Source of the DNA: Arthrobacter sp. MYb214
GTDB taxonomy: Bacteria > Actinomycetota > Actinomycetes > Actinomycetales > Micrococcaceae
NCBI RefSeq assembly: GCF_002979865.1
Contig: NZ_PCPZ01000001.1
Coordinates: forward strand, 1 to 64,000
Length of the DNA: 64,000 nucleotides
Reading direction: 5' to 3'
Of the stretch, positions 62,151-64,000 are shown in pieces. How positions within the stretch are numbered: the first letter of the stretch is position 1; every line of letters starts with the position of its first letter. The notes beneath the pieces are model-generated. The model did no database searches and was not told where the DNA came from. It saw only the letters and a list, made by a program, of their open reading frames with translations. The position numbers were made by a program, and so were the translations under genes.

Positions 62151-62660
62151 ATGACATCCTCCAGCCAGTCCGCAGTTCCAACAAGGAAAAGCCAATTAGG
62201 CATCGGGGATCTCGCTCGGCGCGCGGGGGTATCAGTGGCGGCGATCAGGTACTACGAGTCGCGGAACCTGATTTTCTCCACGCGGACCAACGGGAACATG
62301 CGCGTGTTCCCCAAGCACACGCTGCGCAGGCTGGCGATTATCGCTGCTGGCCAGCGCGTGGGCCTGACCCTGGCTGAAATCGCCGGCACGTTGGGCGAGC
62401 TGCCCGAGGACCGGGCGCCACGGCAGAACGAATGGGAACAGCTCAGCATGCATTGGAAGAAGATCATCGATCGCCGCATGCTGCAGCTCGAATCGCTGCG
62501 GGATTCGCTGGATGGATGCATCGGCTGCGGATGCCTGTCGATCAAGAATTGCTCGCTGGTCAACCCCGGAGACGAGGCCGCCGCGGAAGGCGAAGGCTCT
62601 CGCTGGATCCGCAAACTCGATGCGAACTCCAACCACGGGGTTACCGGCGCCGTGGAGTGA
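62151..62660 (+). CDS. soxR: SoxR-type redox-sensing MerR regulator
   Basis: This 169-residue MerR protein has helix-turn-helix GIGDLARRAGVSVAAIRYYESRNLIFSTRTNGNMRVFPKHTLRRLAII and the SoxR [2Fe-2S] motif C123-x2-C126-x-C128-x5-C134 (CIGCGCLSIKNC). Actinobacterial SoxR responds to redox-active compounds and controls efflux pumps and oxidoreductases. No target is evident in the window apart from the nearby LLM oxidoreductase. Its 3' end overlaps the response-regulator gene tail-to-tail by 20 bp. Confidence 0.92.
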   Translation: MTSSSQSAVPTRKSQLGIGDLARRAGVSVAAIRYYESRNLIFSTRTNGNMRVFPKHTLRRLAIIAAGQRVGLTLAEIAGTLGELPEDRAPRQNEWEQLSMHWKKIIDRRMLQLESLRDSLDGCIGCGCLSIKNCSLVNPGDEAAAEGEGSRWIRKLDANSNHGVTGAVE

Positions 62661-63317
62661 CGATTCCGCCCTGATAGGCAATCAGGGCGGCCTCCACGCG
62701 GTTGCGGGCACCGAGCTTGAGCAGGATCGCGGTCATATGCCCCTTGACTGTCGCCTCGGTGAGCACCAGCCGGGCGGCAATCTCCGCATTGGACAGGCTC
62801 TGGCCCACCAGCGCCAAGACCTCGCGTTCGCGCACGGTCAAGCCGTGGACCAGGGACCGGGCCCGGGACTGCGCGGCGGTGTCGATCCCGCGCACCTTGT
62901 CGATCACCCTCCGGGCAATGCGCGGGGAGAGCGCTGCTGCGCCTTCGGCCACCGCGTGGATGGCGCCAAGCAGTTCCTCGGGTCCCGAGCTCTTGAGCAT
63001 GAATCCGCAGGCTCCGCCGGACATGGCCCGGTCGATGTATTCCTCCTCACCGAAGGTGGTCAGGACCAGCACCTTGGTTTCCGGAGCCTGGCCCAGGATG
63101 GCTTCCATGGCTCCCAGTCCGTCGAGCTGCGGCATGCGGATATCCATCAGGATCACCGAGGGGTCCAGGCGCGCGGCCAGTTCGATGGCGCGCACCCGTT
63201 CTCCGCTTCCCCGGCAATGAAGATGCCCGGGTCGCTGGACAGGATCGCGCGCAGCCCGGCGCGGATCAGCGCATCGTCATCCACTAGCAGGACGCTGACG
63301 GGGGTGTCCATGCTCAT
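62641..63317 (-). pseudogene. LuxR-type response regulator interrupted by a 1-nt frameshift
   Basis: The receiver starts at ATG 63317 (AAGGA upstream) with VSVLLVDDDALIRAGLRAILSSDPGIFIAGEAENG, where the acidic DDD is intact. The frame is then lost near 63195-63198. The second frame continues RAIELAARLDPSVILMDIRMPQLDGL, with the phosphorylatable Asp, and ends in a complete LuxR helix-turn-helix (LTVREREVLALVGQSLSNAEIAARLVLTEATVKGHM). Adding one G in the GGG run at the breakpoint restores one continuous frame. Either the gene is recently inactivated, or this is a sequencing or assembly error. Its kinase partner lies just upstream. Confidence 0.85.
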
Positions 63318-63332
63318 CTGCAGTTCCTTTGG

Positions 63333-64000
63333 CTAGCCGGCGGGGTAGAGGTGGTCGGTGGAAACCAGTACGTTTTCGGTGAAGCACAGGCGGAACATCT
63401 CGCTGCCCAGATCCAGCAGCCCGGTCCGGGCCGCATAGTAGCGGCACTGCGCATCCCCTGGCGGTGCCGGCTCGTCGATCACGGGAAGCGGCTCATCCAG
63501 GCCCGGGGCGTGGACCAGCGAAGCAACCTGCCGTGCGTCCATGCCCACCGAGAGCTTCTGGAAGTCCGAGGGGTGCGGGGCGGTGGCCTGGTAGGTGGCA
63601 TGCTGCAACAGCAGCAGGGCCGCGGCAATCACCGTGACGGCGAGGGCCGGCATCAGCACCAGCATCGAGGTGCTCGTGCGCTTCACCGGCGGCTGCACCC
63701 CGGCAGGCGCCTGGCGCGGGGATGCCTGGGCAATGGAAGCGCGCAGTTCGAAACGCTCCTTGGTGCGGTGCACCGCCAGCGAGCCTCCGGCAGCTTCGAG
63801 GGTGCCGCGCAGCGAAGCTATCCCGGTGGCCCCAACCCGGCTGGGAAGCAGGGGGCCATGCAGCGGATTGGAAATGCTCAGCACCGCCTGCTCCGAGCGC
63901 GTATCGAGCTCGAGGTCCACCTCGGCGTGCGGCGCGTACTTCGCCGCATTGGTCAACGCCTCCTGGGCCACCTGGCGCAGCACCGCGGCCCGCCGGATGG
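63333..64000 (-). CDS. Sensor histidine kinase, C-terminal part (5' end outside the window)
   Basis: The visible 221 residues begin in an HATPase domain of the NarX/DesK type (VLRQVAQEALTNAAKYAPHAEVDLEL, then VGATGIASLRGTLEAAGGSL). Unlike most such kinases the chain does not stop there. A hydrophobic helix (about LVLMPALAVTVIAAALLLLQ) and a domain with FQKLSVGMDARQVASLVHAPG follow, resembling the BamE/SmpA fold, probably outside the membrane. The regulator gene follows 15 bp downstream. ATG 63983-like starts seen inside are internal. Confidence 0.78.
   Translation of the reverse strand, partial: IRRAAVLRQVAQEALTNAAKYAPHAEVDLELDTRSEQAVLSISNPLHGPLLPSRVGATGIASLRGTLEAAGGSLAVHRTKERFELRASIAQASPRQAPAGVQPPVKRTSTSMLVLMPALAVTVIAAALLLLQHATYQATAPHPSDFQKLSVGMDARQVASLVHAPGLDEPLPVIDEPAPPGDAQCRYYAARTGLLDLGSEMFRLCFTENVLVSTDHLYPAG

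Overview
The window looks like chromosomal DNA from a high-GC Gram-positive actinobacterium, most likely Micrococcaceae (Arthrobacter/Glutamicibacter-like). This is inferred from the strong G/C bias at third codon positions, a surface protein with an LAxTG (class E sortase) anchor, an NrtR-controlled nadABC operon, and an extradiol dioxygenase of the Brevibacterium/Arthrobacter homoprotocatechuate type. I see no rRNA, intact tRNA, CRISPR array, insertion sequence or prophage.

Layout. 1-3629: a partial gene, an ABC-F ATPase, and an ArsR regulator with an MFS exporter. 3834-10584: a two-armed catabolic regulon around an IclR repressor gene. It holds a CaiB-type CoA-transferase, an HMG-CoA-lyase-like enzyme and a 2-hydroxycarboxylate transporter in one arm, and an isopropylmalate/tartrate-dehydrogenase-like enzyme and a D-2-hydroxyacid dehydrogenase in the other. 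Four copies of a 17-bp TTCC-N8-GGGAW-type sequence lie upstream of the two arms. 10653-11962: a phosphoribosyltransferase and a RelA/SpoT-like HD protein. 12100-17154: a malonate-type cluster with a MatC-like carrier, a CoA-transferase, a fused AccD/AccA-like carboxyltransferase and a divergent FadR/GntR regulator. 17620-18946: a PadR/HAAS pair. 19376-23137: a LysR regulator divergent from an M20 peptidase and an MHS transporter. 23217-24672: a WYL regulator divergent from a VOC protein.

24799-29778 is a compact homoprotocatechuate meta-cleavage operon (hpaD, hpaE, a GntR regulator, and an unusual FAH-RraA fusion enzyme). It has a consensus -35 box and a 12-bp palindromic operator. 30262-31890 encodes an orphan protein with a CorA-like C-terminal topology. 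32080-35088 is a MacA/ATPase/permease efflux operon. 35843-43828 encodes a 2661-residue secreted, sortase-anchored protein with nine repeats of about 234 residues in a period-of-three order. Then come ilvD and an XRE regulator with its own palindrome.

46900-48891 is a visibly AT-richer ATPase-TOPRIM (OLD/DUF4435-like) gene, a candidate acquired defence nuclease. 48980-55548 holds an alpha/beta hydrolase and the nrtR-nadA-nadB-nadC-cysteine desulfurase operon behind an NrtR-like operator. 55614-64000 contains a VanY peptidase with three SH3b repeats, GNAT, SRPBCC and DHFR-like proteins, a GIY-YIG-like protein, a MarR-LLM pair, SoxR, and a two-component system. The response regulator of that system carries an apparent 1-nt frameshift, and its kinase has a membrane segment and an extracytoplasmic domain after the ATPase domain.

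All functional calls come from reading motifs and gene order. No database search was run.
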